Positions 44,813-54,021 of a stretch of DNA of 64,000 nt are shown piece by piece. A model generated the notes under the pieces. It saw only the letters and a program-made list of their open reading frames with translations. It ran no database searches and was not told where the DNA came from. Each line of letters begins with the position of its first letter. The first letter of the stretch is position 1. This stretch comes from CAZGCA01 sp964524145. GTDB lineage: Bacteria > Hydrogenedentota > CAZGCA01. The stretch covers positions 14,948 through 78,947 of the forward strand of contig CAZGCA010000016.1 in the NCBI GenBank assembly GCA_964524145.1, in the 5' to 3' direction. The position numbers and the translations under genes were made by a program.

Positions 44813-46876
44813 TCATGTCTTGAAAAACGGCTCCAGTCTTCTTGCTTCTTCGAGGTATTTCTGAGCCTCCTTCTTGTATCCCATCGCGTCGAGCTTGTCA
44901 CCAAGCTGGCGCCATACTGCCGGACTGGTAGGGTACACCTCGGTAGCCGCCTTAAGCTCGTCTATCGCCAACCCGTAGTAGAACCGTTTATCGCCCCTGT
45001 TTCCCCGGTCAAAATACACTTCAGAGAGCAGCGTACGGAACTGGACTTCGGCCGGTGCGAGTTCTACGGCCTTGCGCAACGACCGGATCGCTTTGTCGAT
45101 CAACTGCGCAGGATTCGGATTCACCCACGCCATCCGCTGATACATCAATCCGAGGTGCGCGTGGTAAATGGGTTCGAGTGGGTAGACCGCAATCGCCTCC
45201 TCAACCCTTTTCCTGTAGTCATCGAGCTTCTCGATCGTCATCCTGATCTGCTTCTCATGCGTGATATCGGAAGTGTTCATCATCTCGATCTCTTCGGTCG
45301 AAAAGAGGGAGCCTGCCAGAATTGCTGTCGGGTTTCTTCCCGTAAAGACGTGGTCGGCCACCGATATTCTGTTGCCCATGGTCTTTTCGTCGCCAAAGAT
45401 GCGGTCCGCGTAGAATGGGCGGAACGAAAGAAAGACAACTACGATAAGCGCGAGCGAAGCGACCGCTGCCGACGGCCACCCGAACCGCAGTTCCTTCCTG
45501 GGAGCATCGGAGAACCTCAACATCAGCCCTGACAGGCCGAAGACGTAGAGACCGATTCCCTGAATGTAAAGGTCGAAATCGACCAGTGTATGCGTCAGGA
45601 ACGCTAAGACGGCGCACAGTATTCCCACGCAAATCCAGCGTTCCGCGCGCGACTCGCGAGACCGCATGCACCGCCAGCCGCCATAGATGACAAACACCCA
45701 GAACGACAAGTACGCTGCAAACCCGAACACACCCGTTTCAGCCAGCACCTGCAGATAATCGTTATGAGCGAACCGTACCGGATATCCCCCGAGCATCATG
45801 TATTTGGGGTAAGCCCGACTGAACCCGGCAAGTCCGATACCTAACAGCGGCTTATTCGCAAACGCGTTGAGGGCACCTCTCCAGTATGTGGTCCTCATGA
45901 TCAAGGTGTTTGTTTGTGCCAGATCCTTTACCGATAGAGTCTGGCCTTCGATTTGATCCGCTTGCTGAGGAGCCTGTGCTTCCAAAGGCGGCCCCACCGC
46001 CGATACCCTGAGGACCATGAGCAAGAGTATCGCAGCCGCGCCGGCCTTGGATGCCGACAGGAACGTTTTCCGCTCGCGGAACACCAAATACAGAAGCACG
46101 CACAGAGCGGCCGCCAGCCCGAGAAACGCGCCTCGAGAGTACGTCAGAATCAGGCATGTACACAATCCAAAGAGCACGACAGCGCATTTCAGACGGAAGG
46201 GCCACCTCTGGCTGCCTATCATCAATCCCAGTGTCACCGGAATGAGCAGGATGAGGTAGCCGGCAAAAGCGTTGGGAAAGAGAAAGAACGAAAAAATCCT
46301 GTTCGAGACCAACCGTGTCATGAACTGGTCTCCGTATGAGCCGATCATGGTCGTGTCATAGTAGTCTTTGTAGAGGAGGTATTGGGCTCGCGTGTGTTCC
46401 AACGACCCCAACCGCTGGGCGTAACCGTATGCACACACTATCAAAGAGGAAACCAATGCCGCAATAAGTATGCTCCTGACCGAACTCTTCTTCTCGACAG
46501 CGTTGGCCGCCAGCATGAAGAGCAGAAGGTAGCTGACAAACTCGAAGAAGCACCGGTACGTCGCGTTGACATCGACCGTCACCAGGAACGTGAGGCCGCA
46601 AAGGCCAATGAAGACTGCCAGAGAGTACAGCGCTCCGTCCAGCCGGACCTCGAGGTTTTTCTTGCGAGCAGCACGAACCAGCCAAAACCCCACCATCGCT
46701 ACAATCGCCAGTTGGAACAACGTGTTGCTGTACGTATACGTCCGACCGGATATGAGTGGGCGCACGACAAAGAGCGTTCCGATACCGAACGCGACAGGTG
46801 CTTCGCCTATCGCTGAGAGCGTTCTATCGACCTTGCTGACGAGCGCTCTCGGGAGTGACGGCTGCCCGTCGGTCAT
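44813..46876 (-). CDS. O-antigen ligase/polymerase-like membrane protein with TPR tail
   Basis: 687 residues. About 12 membrane helices in the first ~500 residues with the Wzy_C loop (TTYWRGALNAFANKPLLGIGLAGF, FAHNDYLQVLAETG) typical of O-antigen ligase/polymerase. The C-terminal ~130 residues form TPR-like helical repeats (AIRSLRKAVELAPAEVQF, ATEVYPTSPAVWRQLGDK). It probably joins or polymerises glycan on lipid A-core or an exopolysaccharide. Its start overlaps the WecA-like stop by 4 bases. Confidence 0.88.
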   Translation of the reverse strand: MTDGQPSLPRALVSKVDRTLSAIGEAPVAFGIGTLFVVRPLISGRTYTYSNTLFQLAIVAMVGFWLVRAARKKNLEVRLDGALYSLAVFIGLCGLTFLVTVDVNATYRCFFEFVSYLLLFMLAANAVEKKSSVRSILIAALVSSLIVCAYGYAQRLGSLEHTRAQYLLYKDYYDTTMIGSYGDQFMTRLVSNRIFSFFLFPNAFAGYLILLIPVTLGLMIGSQRWPFRLKCAVVLFGLCTCLILTYSRGAFLGLAAALCVLLYLVFRERKTFLSASKAGAAAILLLMVLRVSAVGPPLEAQAPQQADQIEGQTLSVKDLAQTNTLIMRTTYWRGALNAFANKPLLGIGLAGFSRAYPKYMMLGGYPVRFAHNDYLQVLAETGVFGFAAYLSFWVFVIYGGWRCMRSRESRAERWICVGILCAVLAFLTHTLVDFDLYIQGIGLYVFGLSGLMLRFSDAPRKELRFGWPSAAVASLALIVVVFLSFRPFYADRIFGDEKTMGNRISVADHVFTGRNPTAILAGSLFSTEEIEMMNTSDITHEKQIRMTIEKLDDYRKRVEEAIAVYPLEPIYHAHLGLMYQRMAWVNPNPAQLIDKAIRSLRKAVELAPAEVQFRTLLSEVYFDRGNRGDKRFYYGLAIDELKAATEVYPTSPAVWRQLGDKLDAMGYKKEAQKYLEEARRLEPFFKT

Positions 46877-47967
46877 GTGGTTTCGCCCCCTTTGTTATTT
46901 GTCGCCATCAACAGTATGATGATAGCAAATATCCCGATTCCCTGTACAACGACGGTGATCGCTCCCACTAACCCCATCCGCGACAGCAATGTTGCCCCCA
47001 AACCTACCACCAGCGAGACCAGGTAAATGAATACCACGGCCTGTTTGTCCGTCATACCCCCTTCGACGAGTCGATGCGAGAAGTGGCGCTTGTCGCCCTT
47101 GACGATCGATTGGCGGTTCTTCATTCGTATGCAAATGACGCTGAGCGTGTCGAAGAGCGGCACGCCGAGCACGAGTATCGGCACGATGACTGCCCCTTTT
47201 GTCGGGCTGTCCTGCGTGTAGAACGTGCTCACAACCGACAGAGTTGACAAAACGTACCCGCAGAACATGCTGCCGGCATCCCCCATGAAGATCGAGGCCG
47301 GACTGAAGTTGTGATACAGAAAACCGGCCGTCGCGCCCGCAAACGTTAGCAGCACAACCGCCGTAAACGTCTGACCGAGCGGTACCACTGAAAGAAAGAA
47401 GATCAGCGCGCATATCGTCGCTATGCCGGCACACAACCCGTCCATGTTGTCCAGCAGGTTAAACGAGTTCGTGATCAGCACTATCCACAGCACCGTCACC
47501 GCCCCGGTCAACCAGGCGTTTTCGAGGAACAGTTCCAGGCGCGTGCCCGACAGAACCGTCACGAGCGCTGCGCCAACCTGGCCCGCAAGCTTCGCGTACG
47601 GGTTCAGAGGCCTGATGTCGTCGAGAAGCCCGAGAAGGAATATCAGGCCCCCGCCTGCCAACAACCCGACAACCTGCAACCGAACACCCTTGGTGAGAAA
47701 CGTGAAGACGTTTGCTGTTATCCATTCCGCTGCCGGGAACTTGTTCGGAAGAAGCGCCAGCAGCAACAGGTTGAATACCAGCACGCCGATGAACGTGAAG
47801 AATATGGCAACCCCGCCCAACAGCGGCGTCGGCAGTTCGTGTGCCTTGTGGGCCGCGGGATGATCCATTATGTCGAGCCTGTGGGCAGCCGCCCGCGCAA
47901 GGCTTGTCAGAATAATCGACACACCCAGCGACAAAGCGAATATGTAGCAATAAACCAGATACCACAT
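46873..47967 (-). CDS. WecA/TagO-like undecaprenyl-phosphate sugar-1-phosphate transferase
   Basis: 364 residues, about 11 membrane helices. It starts glycan assembly by moving a sugar phosphate (GlcNAc-1-P or similar) to undecaprenyl phosphate. Motifs: HKAHELPTPLLGG, the catalytic NSFNLLDNMDGLCAG, FSPASIFMGDAGSMF, and the sugar-specificity loop KGDKRHFSHRLVEGG, which favours WecA/TagO over MraY. Confidence 0.92.
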   Translation of the reverse strand: MWYLVYCYIFALSLGVSIILTSLARAAAHRLDIMDHPAAHKAHELPTPLLGGVAIFFTFIGVLVFNLLLLALLPNKFPAAEWITANVFTFLTKGVRLQVVGLLAGGGLIFLLGLLDDIRPLNPYAKLAGQVGAALVTVLSGTRLELFLENAWLTGAVTVLWIVLITNSFNLLDNMDGLCAGIATICALIFFLSVVPLGQTFTAVVLLTFAGATAGFLYHNFSPASIFMGDAGSMFCGYVLSTLSVVSTFYTQDSPTKGAVIVPILVLGVPLFDTLSVICIRMKNRQSIVKGDKRHFSHRLVEGGMTDKQAVVFIYLVSLVVGLGATLLSRMGLVGAITVVVQGIGIFAIIILLMATNNKGGETT

Positions 47968-47995
47968 TGTTTGTCCCGTCGTCAGTTTGAGGAAG

Positions 47996-49120
47996 TCAAC
48001 AGTATGCTGCCCCGCTCAGAAGGTTACGGTACACCTCCAGTGTGCACTCAACCGTCCGGTCCAGCGAGAACTCCCCCACCGCGCGCTTCTTCGCAGCCGC
48101 TCCCAGCTTTTCGCGCAACGTACTGTCCTCAAGCAGCTTACAGACAGCGCCAGCCAGCGCTGAAGGGTCCTTAGGCGGAACCGTCAGCCCGGTGACACCG
48201 TCAAGGTTGACGTACTCGACCCCGGTTCCCAACCGTGTAGAGACGGCCGGCTTGCCGCACGCCAGGGCCTCAAGCATCGCAATGCCAAAAGCCTCCGAGC
48301 GTTCACTGGCCGGGTAGACAAAGACCGAGCACGCGTGGAGGTGGCGCAACTTCTCCTTCTCCGACACCCGACCCGCAAAGAACACGCGCTCTTCGAGTGA
48401 GCGCTCGCGCACCAGCCTCTCGAGCGTCGGCCGCTCCGGTCCGTCGCCGACTATAACGAGCGGGCACGGTATCTCGGGCATTGCGTCCACCAAATAGCGC
48501 AGCCCTTTGTAGTACCGCAGCACACCGACAAAAAGAATGAAGCGGCCACCGTATCGATCTCGTAGCGCCTCGATGCCCGCCTCGTCGTCGGCCGGAAGCC
48601 GATAGTCTTCGGGGTCGATTCCCAATGGCCGGATTATACACTTTTCGGCTACCGCTTTCAAGAAAGGCGAGATCTCGAGGTAGTTCGGCGAGGAAACAAA
48701 CACCACCTCAGCCCGCTTCAAGAACGCGTCAAGAAACGGTTTGTATACCTTCAGCGCGACGGCTTGTCTGACGATATCGCTCTGGTACGTGACAACCACC
48801 TTTGCCTTGGGCCGCGCAATAAGGTACGAGATGACCGCTGTCGGGTTCGGCAGATGAAAATGGAGGATATCGGCTTTCTTGCGCCTGAGCCACAGAGGAA
48901 ACGTGGGGGAGATCGGAGCGCTCTGGAACCTGCCCCATTCACCGACTTCGGTCACGACAACACCGTCGACCTCCCGCACTCGCGAACGAAGCCGCCGGCT
49001 GCACACCAGCGCTTCAACGTCTGCAAACGCATCAAGCCGCCTGCACATGTTCGCCAGATGTATCTCCATGCCGCCGTAGATGGGCGGGCAATAGTCCTTA
49101 TAAATGTGGACCACCTTCAT
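47996..49120 (-). CDS. GT4-family glycosyltransferase
   Basis: 374 residues. GT-B fold with a glycine-rich start (YCPPIYGGMEIHLANMCRRL) and the retaining-enzyme E-x7-E motif in SERSEAFGIAMLEALACGK. The donor-binding GDGPERPTLERLV and SEKEKLRHLHAC are present. It adds a sugar to the lipid-linked glycan; the sugar is not predictable. First of three tandem GT4 genes in window order and last in transcription. Confidence 0.92.
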   Translation of the reverse strand: MKVVHIYKDYCPPIYGGMEIHLANMCRRLDAFADVEALVCSRRLRSRVREVDGVVVTEVGEWGRFQSAPISPTFPLWLRRKKADILHFHLPNPTAVISYLIARPKAKVVVTYQSDIVRQAVALKVYKPFLDAFLKRAEVVFVSSPNYLEISPFLKAVAEKCIIRPLGIDPEDYRLPADDEAGIEALRDRYGGRFILFVGVLRYYKGLRYLVDAMPEIPCPLVIVGDGPERPTLERLVRERSLEERVFFAGRVSEKEKLRHLHACSVFVYPASERSEAFGIAMLEALACGKPAVSTRLGTGVEYVNLDGVTGLTVPPKDPSALAGAVCKLLEDSTLREKLGAAAKKRAVGEFSLDRTVECTLEVYRNLLSGAAYC

Positions 49121-49132
49121 TCGTCACGCATC

Positions 49133-50266
49133 CTACGACTCCACCAACCGCTTGTATACCTCGAGCGTCGCCCGCGCGGTCGCTTGCCACGTCAGAGAGT
49201 CCGCTCGTTCCTTGCCGAGCCGAATCAGCTCGACACGCAGCTCTGCGTCTTCGACACATCGAACGACGGCGTCGGCTATCTCAGAAGCGGATTCCGGGTT
49301 CACCTTGAGCGCCGCGTCGCCGACAACTTCGGGCAAGGACGATCTGTTCGAGGTTACGACCGGAGTCCCGCAGGCCATCGCCTCGAGCGGCGGCAGCCCG
49401 AATCCCTCGTACAGCGAAGGCCAGATGAATGCAGCGGCGCCTGCGTACACCGCCGCGAGGTCGCTCGAGTCTATCCTTCCCGCAAACAGTATTCTGTCGC
49501 TGTGACGAGCCCGGTTTGCAGCGCGGAATATGTTGCCCGTCTTCCATCCCTCGCGTCCCGCAATAACCAATGTGTGTGGAATTCGGTCAGCGACGCTGTC
49601 AAATGCCTCTATAATACGCTGCACGTTCTTCCTCGGTTCGATCGTGCCGACATAAAGCAGGTAGGGGCGACGAACACCGTACCGGGACAGCGCAGACTCT
49701 AGCTCGGCGGCGTCCTCCACGGGTGCGAACTGCGCATCCACGCCGAGCGGGACAACCACGACACCATCTTCAGGGATGCCGACCAGCTTCACAATGTCGC
49801 GCTTCGCGCATTCCGAGTCCGTAATCACCATGTCGCAACGTCGGGCGCTGCGGTACATGGTAGCCCTGTAGTAACACCGTTTGCCGAATGTCGTAAATCG
49901 TGCGTCGGCAGCGAACGCGAGATCGTGTACTGTCACCACAGTGCGAGCGCCGCCCATCGTCGAGACCAATGGGAGAACGGCTGATATTGACGCCGGGAAA
50001 TGGACGACGTCGGGCTTTTCCCTGCGAATTATCGCGGGAAGCTTGACCTGCTCGTAACCTACGCGGTTGAGATTAGTACGGGCAGCGCCGTAAAGCACCT
50101 TGACATTATGCTTGTGAACAAACTCCGGGGGCGGCGCGTCGTCCGGCCAGAAAATCAGGTACTCGTTTTCGTCGTCGAACCGCAGGAGGTGCTCGACAAG
50201 TTTATACGTGTAACTTCCTGTACCGCTTTTGTTTGTAACGGAAAGTGCGTCGATCGCTATCTGCAT
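49133..50266 (-). CDS. GT4-family glycosyltransferase
   Basis: 377 residues. GT-B fold. It opens IAIDALSVTNKSGTGSYTYKL, has the donor region YVGTIEPRKNVQRIIEAF, and the motif SLYEGFGLPPLEAMACGTP (E-x7-E). It is closely related in layout to the next gene, suggesting a duplication. Two bases separate it from that gene. Confidence 0.93.
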   Translation of the reverse strand: MQIAIDALSVTNKSGTGSYTYKLVEHLLRFDDENEYLIFWPDDAPPPEFVHKHNVKVLYGAARTNLNRVGYEQVKLPAIIRREKPDVVHFPASISAVLPLVSTMGGARTVVTVHDLAFAADARFTTFGKRCYYRATMYRSARRCDMVITDSECAKRDIVKLVGIPEDGVVVVPLGVDAQFAPVEDAAELESALSRYGVRRPYLLYVGTIEPRKNVQRIIEAFDSVADRIPHTLVIAGREGWKTGNIFRAANRARHSDRILFAGRIDSSDLAAVYAGAAAFIWPSLYEGFGLPPLEAMACGTPVVTSNRSSLPEVVGDAALKVNPESASEIADAVVRCVEDAELRVELIRLGKERADSLTWQATARATLEVYKRLVES

Positions 50267-50268
50267 CG

Positions 50269-51393
50269 TCAGCCTTCAACAATCCGGCGGTACGCCGCAA
50301 TCGTCTGCTCTGCACAACGTCTCCAGGAGAAGGACTGCACACGGTTCAACCCTCTCGTGATGAGGTCGGAACGAAGCCGCTCGTTTGTCAGTACATTCTC
50401 CATGGTTGAGGCCAGGGCGTGCCAGTCGTCAGCGGACACCAAGAGAGCCGCGTCGCCCAGCACCTCCGGCATCGACGAGTTATCCGCAGCCACCACCGGA
50501 CACCCGCACTTCATCGCTTCGAGCGGCGGGAGCCCGAACCCTTCGTAGAACGAGGGAAAGACGAAAGCATCCGCCGCGCTGTAAAGCGGGGCGAGCTCAG
50601 TGTGAGGCACGAACCCTATAAATCGAGCCCTGTCGCGCAACCCGAGCTCATCGACGAGTCTGAAGATCTCCCGGCACTCCCATCCTTTGTCGCCGGCCAG
50701 GACCAAGTCGTGGTTCACTGTGTCGCGAATCGCGTCGAACGCTCGCAAGATCGACGGGATATTCTTGCGAGGCTCGAGCATCCCGACAAACAGCACATAC
50801 GGGTTCTGCAAACCCCATCGCCTGCCGACTTCGGCGCGTGCCCTGTCTCGTTCGACCGGTGCGAGACAGTCGTCAACCGCCATGGGGGCAGCGACGATCT
50901 TGTCCCGAGGCACGTCGAGCAGGCGCTCGAGATCCGCGCGCGTCGCCTCCGAATACACGAGGATCAGGTCGGCGCGCTGCGAGAATCGACGGACACGCTT
51001 AGAGAACGGTCCCACAATCTTCGGCGAGCTGTACTGAGGATGAACCATGAAAGACAGATCATGTATGGTAAGTGCCAGCTTGGCCGAACGCGCGGGCGGA
51101 AGATAGAAGTTCGTTCCGTGATAGAGGTCAACGTCACCGACCAATCGTTCAACCGGAAACAGCGCGCTGCGGTTCCATAGTGCGTACATGAGCCGCGTCG
51201 GCATACGGATGTGTTTCACTGGCAGGTTGGCCGCTGGCAGGCCCGCCAGATCGACCCTCGATCGGGTTACCGCCAGCCCGCTGAATTCGATACCGTCTTC
51301 CTGCTCAAGCATATACTTGAGCAGGTAATACACGTAGTTGCCGACACCGGTCCTACCAGGCACCAGGGGCGACACGTCTATGCCGACGCGCAC
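50269..51393 (-). CDS. GT4-family glycosyltransferase
   Basis: 374 residues. Same architecture as its neighbour: GIDVSPLVPGRTGVGNYVYYL, VGMLEPRKNIPSILRAFDAI, and SFYEGFGLPPLEAMKCGCP. Likely adds a mannose- or glucose-type residue in the O-antigen or exopolysaccharide pathway. It is the first GT4 gene transcribed, followed by the 49133 and 47996 genes, the WecA-like gene and the ligase. Confidence 0.93.
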   Translation of the reverse strand: MRVGIDVSPLVPGRTGVGNYVYYLLKYMLEQEDGIEFSGLAVTRSRVDLAGLPAANLPVKHIRMPTRLMYALWNRSALFPVERLVGDVDLYHGTNFYLPPARSAKLALTIHDLSFMVHPQYSSPKIVGPFSKRVRRFSQRADLILVYSEATRADLERLLDVPRDKIVAAPMAVDDCLAPVERDRARAEVGRRWGLQNPYVLFVGMLEPRKNIPSILRAFDAIRDTVNHDLVLAGDKGWECREIFRLVDELGLRDRARFIGFVPHTELAPLYSAADAFVFPSFYEGFGLPPLEAMKCGCPVVAADNSSMPEVLGDAALLVSADDWHALASTMENVLTNERLRSDLITRGLNRVQSFSWRRCAEQTIAAYRRIVEG

Positions 51394-51544
51394 CTTGCCT
51401 CTCCGCCGATCTCGAGCACCTGCCGAGACCGGGATCTTCCCACAACGCCGGGCACACGTTGGCTCGCAACAGACTCAGCGATCATACCAGACCTCTCTCT
51501 CGTGGCTGATCCTCCCCACGCTGCGGCCCAGCGGACGCGTAGCG

Positions 51545-52045
51545 TCAATACCCGGGACCCTGCGGCCCGGTCGCCGGGTTCATGAGGATGATCTTCGGCA
51601 GCGATTCGCCCATGTCGCCTTTGAGGGTGTACACGCGCGTTTCGAGCCCTTCGAACGTCATGGTCCGAATCCGGTCAGGGGTCGAGACGAATATGAAATT
51701 CTTGGTGACCGCAAAGTCGAGCCCCACAGTCCTCAGAACAGCTTTCAGTGCGTCCCGCAGCGGCACGTCCACCAACCTGATCGACGTCGTCAGCGTCAAC
51801 GGTCTCGAGATCGTCGAGTCGGCCACGATGTTGAGGCCGGTACGCTCCGTCAGTGCGGTAGCCGCATCGGCTATCTCGATATCCTCCAGCTTGATATCCA
51901 CCTTCGAGTCCAGCGAAACAGTGGTCTCGAATTCAGGCTCCTTATCGGGCTCCGCCTTCTCCGCGCCATCGTTTGCATGGAGTTCCGCACACCCAATGAT
52001 GAGCCCGACAGCTACCAGAACACCAATGCACACAGTCTTTCTCAT
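51545..52045 (-). CDS. STN-domain lipoprotein (secretin-like N-domain only)
   Basis: 166 residues from the ATG at 52045. A signal sequence ends in VGLIIGC, a possible lipobox with Cys19. After a charged linker, residues ~58-130 form an STN/secretin N-domain (KVDIKLEDIEIADAATALTE, LVDVPLRDALKAVLRTVGLD, FIFVSTPDRIR). PilQ and GspD have this domain before their secretin pore, but here the protein ends soon after at NPATGPQGPGY with no pore domain. It could be a stand-alone periplasmic adaptor. Confidence 0.75.
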   Translation of the reverse strand: MRKTVCIGVLVAVGLIIGCAELHANDGAEKAEPDKEPEFETTVSLDSKVDIKLEDIEIADAATALTERTGLNIVADSTISRPLTLTTSIRLVDVPLRDALKAVLRTVGLDFAVTKNFIFVSTPDRIRTMTFEGLETRVYTLKGDMGESLPKIILMNPATGPQGPGY

Positions 52046-52106
52046 CTCCACCGGTCTCCACAAAAACCAGCTCCACAGCTCCATACCACTACCGCTCTAC
52101 ATAAGT

Positions 52107-52136
52107 ATTCTATCACATTACCGAAGACCGGGACAA
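52107..52136 (-). promoter_or_regulatory. Putative promoter for the STN lipoprotein
   Basis: On the minus strand TTGTCC (52136-52131) and TAGAAT (52112-52107) are 18 bases apart, about 60 bases before the start. Confidence 0.35.
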
Positions 52137-52216
52137 ATCCGGATAAAAGACGGGGATGCTCCGCCAAACCCGCTTTTCGCAGCGATTACGTCACAAGAAC
52201 CGCCCGCTGCCGCCGT

Positions 52217-53170
52217 TTATGCTGATGGTTGCACGGGACGCTGAGGCATCGGCTTGGCGCGATGATGTGGTTTCCATCTATGATACGGCCATAGCCACTG
52301 TTCCGGATACGTCCTGACGTAGCGCTCGATGATATCCTGCAACCGCTGCGTGTTGATAGCGGCATCGTAGTCGCGGTCGCCGGTCACTTCCATTTCCACA
52401 GCCTTTTCGAACACGAGCTTGTGCGCACCCGGCCTTACACGTATGCAGAAGACAGGGACAATATGCGCGCCTGTGCTCAGAGCGATGAGCGCGGGCACCA
52501 TTGTCGTCGGCGCATCGTGGCCCATGAACTTCGTGACAACGGCGCCTCGCCTCGCACGCTGGTCCAGGAGGATGCCAATTGCCTTGCCCGCTTTAAGCGC
52601 TCTCACCGCGCCCAACCCCGCACCTTTCTTGTGGATGACGTCCGTGCCGTGGCACGTGCGGATGCCCGTTACTATCGCGTCCACGTGCGGATTCCTCAAG
52701 GGTCGCACGACAAGCTTTAGCGGCAAACTGAGAAGAGTGCCCGACGGCCCCAACATCTCCCAGTTGCCGAGATGCGCGCTCAGCAGGATCACTCCTTTGC
52801 CCTCGTCCAGCGCCTCCTGTGCGTATTCGAAATGCTCCACCTCTACGAATTCAGCCAGGTTGTCCTTGGACAGAAGAGGGATCCTGCAGAACTCCGCGAA
52901 AGCATATCCCAAATTGAGAAAACACAACCGTGCAATCCGTTTGCGTTCCGACCGCGTCTTCTCGGTCCCAAAGGCGAACTCCAGGTTCTGCATCATGAGA
53001 CGCCGGCGGCGAAGACTCACTGCGTAACCTAACCGCGAAAGGAGAGCCACAACCAGGAATGCCCCTCGCAACGGCATACGCCGAAACGCGGCGGCCGTGA
53101 AGCTGAAAGTCCAACCCTCTATGAGGTACCGCAGAGCACGAATGCGGGAGGTTCGACGGCGTGAGCTCAA
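52217..53170 (-). CDS. Lipid A acyltransferase (LpxL/HtrB family)
   Basis: 317 residues, TTG start overlapping the PilZ stop (TTGA). Adds a secondary acyl chain to Kdo2-lipid A, or a related acyl transfer at the inner membrane. The catalytic H-x4-E motif is LLSAHLGNWEMLG. The conserved regions KLVVRPLRNPHVD, GILLDQRARRGAVVTKFMGHD, and PEQWLWPYHRWK near the end are all present. It supports a lipid A outer membrane. Confidence 0.9.
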   Translation of the reverse strand: MSSRRRTSRIRALRYLIEGWTFSFTAAAFRRMPLRGAFLVVALLSRLGYAVSLRRRRLMMQNLEFAFGTEKTRSERKRIARLCFLNLGYAFAEFCRIPLLSKDNLAEFVEVEHFEYAQEALDEGKGVILLSAHLGNWEMLGPSGTLLSLPLKLVVRPLRNPHVDAIVTGIRTCHGTDVIHKKGAGLGAVRALKAGKAIGILLDQRARRGAVVTKFMGHDAPTTMVPALIALSTGAHIVPVFCIRVRPGAHKLVFEKAVEMEVTGDRDYDAAINTQRLQDIIERYVRTYPEQWLWPYHRWKPHHRAKPMPQRPVQPSA

Positions 53171-53523
53171 CGGAACAGGATGTCCTGCGTAAACCGTATG
53201 AGCCGTTGTCGCTCTTCCTGAGCGAGTTCGACGAACTCGATCCCAGTATCGAACAACGGCTCCTTGCGTTTGAGAAGTTTGCGCCGTTCCAGCGACCAGG
53301 CTATGCGCCCTTTTGTCTCAAGCGGCGAGCCCGAATCGGGGAGTTTGACCACCATTTCGACTTGCGTATCGGCCGCTATGAAATCGGGCAGGGAAATGCA
53401 GACACCGCCGGCGCTTATGTTGACCGCTTGTACAGTGTATTCTCTGCCTTCGTCGCCACCAGCGACAAAGACTTCGAGCTGCACCTCTGCCCGCGGGTAT
53501 TTCCGTTTGTTCTTATCAAGCAT
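53167..53523 (-). CDS. PilZ-domain protein (c-di-GMP receptor)
   Basis: 118 residues. A single PilZ domain: the RxxxR-type motif in NKRKYPRAEVQ and the second motif NISAGGVCISL (N/DxSxxG) about 28 residues later. These bind c-di-GMP. It is coupled by a 4-base overlap to the lipid A acyltransferase, so c-di-GMP could affect envelope assembly or glycan export. That is an inference. Confidence 0.88.
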   Translation of the reverse strand: MLDKNKRKYPRAEVQLEVFVAGGDEGREYTVQAVNISAGGVCISLPDFIAADTQVEMVVKLPDSGSPLETKGRIAWSLERRKLLKRKEPLFDTGIEFVELAQEERQRLIRFTQDILFR

Positions 53524-53601
53524 CGTATCTACCTGGCGTTTGCCGCCACGTTCATGATTATATGGTCGGGTGCCACGAAATCACAAGTGTTCTTCTGCTT
53601 C

Positions 53602-53949
53602 CTACCTCTTGTATTCCTCCCGCGGAGGGCTGAATACGTCAAGGACGCGACATGGTTCAGGGCCGCTGCGTGCGCCGTGCCGCACGTTTGCGGGAACCAG
53701 GTACGCGTCGCCGGCCTCCAGAGTGTGTGTCTTGCCGCCTATCGTAAGTTCCAACGTTCCCTCGAGCACAGCCCCCATCTGTTCGTGTTGGTGGCTATGC
53801 TCGTCAACAACGCTGTGCGGCTCGAAATCCACAAAGGATAACATGATCCTATCTCCCCATACGGTACCGTTTCGCACGCCGGGAGACAGTTCAGTCTTGA
53901 TAATCGAGTCCGCGGGAAAAGCTTCCGGCTTGCCCGCCCCTTCTGGCAT
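53602..53949 (-). CDS. Small cupin-domain protein
   Basis: 115 residues. One cupin barrel: motif 1 is HSHQHEQMGAVLEGTLELTIGG (His/His/Glu metal ligands), motif 2 is GDAYLVPANVRHGARSG with the last His. It probably binds a divalent metal. Reaction not predictable. It lies downstream of the ATP-grasp gene and may belong to that transcript. Confidence 0.87.
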   Translation of the reverse strand: MPEGAGKPEAFPADSIIKTELSPGVRNGTVWGDRIMLSFVDFEPHSVVDEHSHQHEQMGAVLEGTLELTIGGKTHTLEAGDAYLVPANVRHGARSGPEPCRVLDVFSPPREEYKR

Positions 53950-54021
53950 CTTTCACCGCCCTCATGCAATCCAGAAAACTCTTATTACTGACAAAAGTGT
54001 AGAGGAACGAATCCCCCAAAG

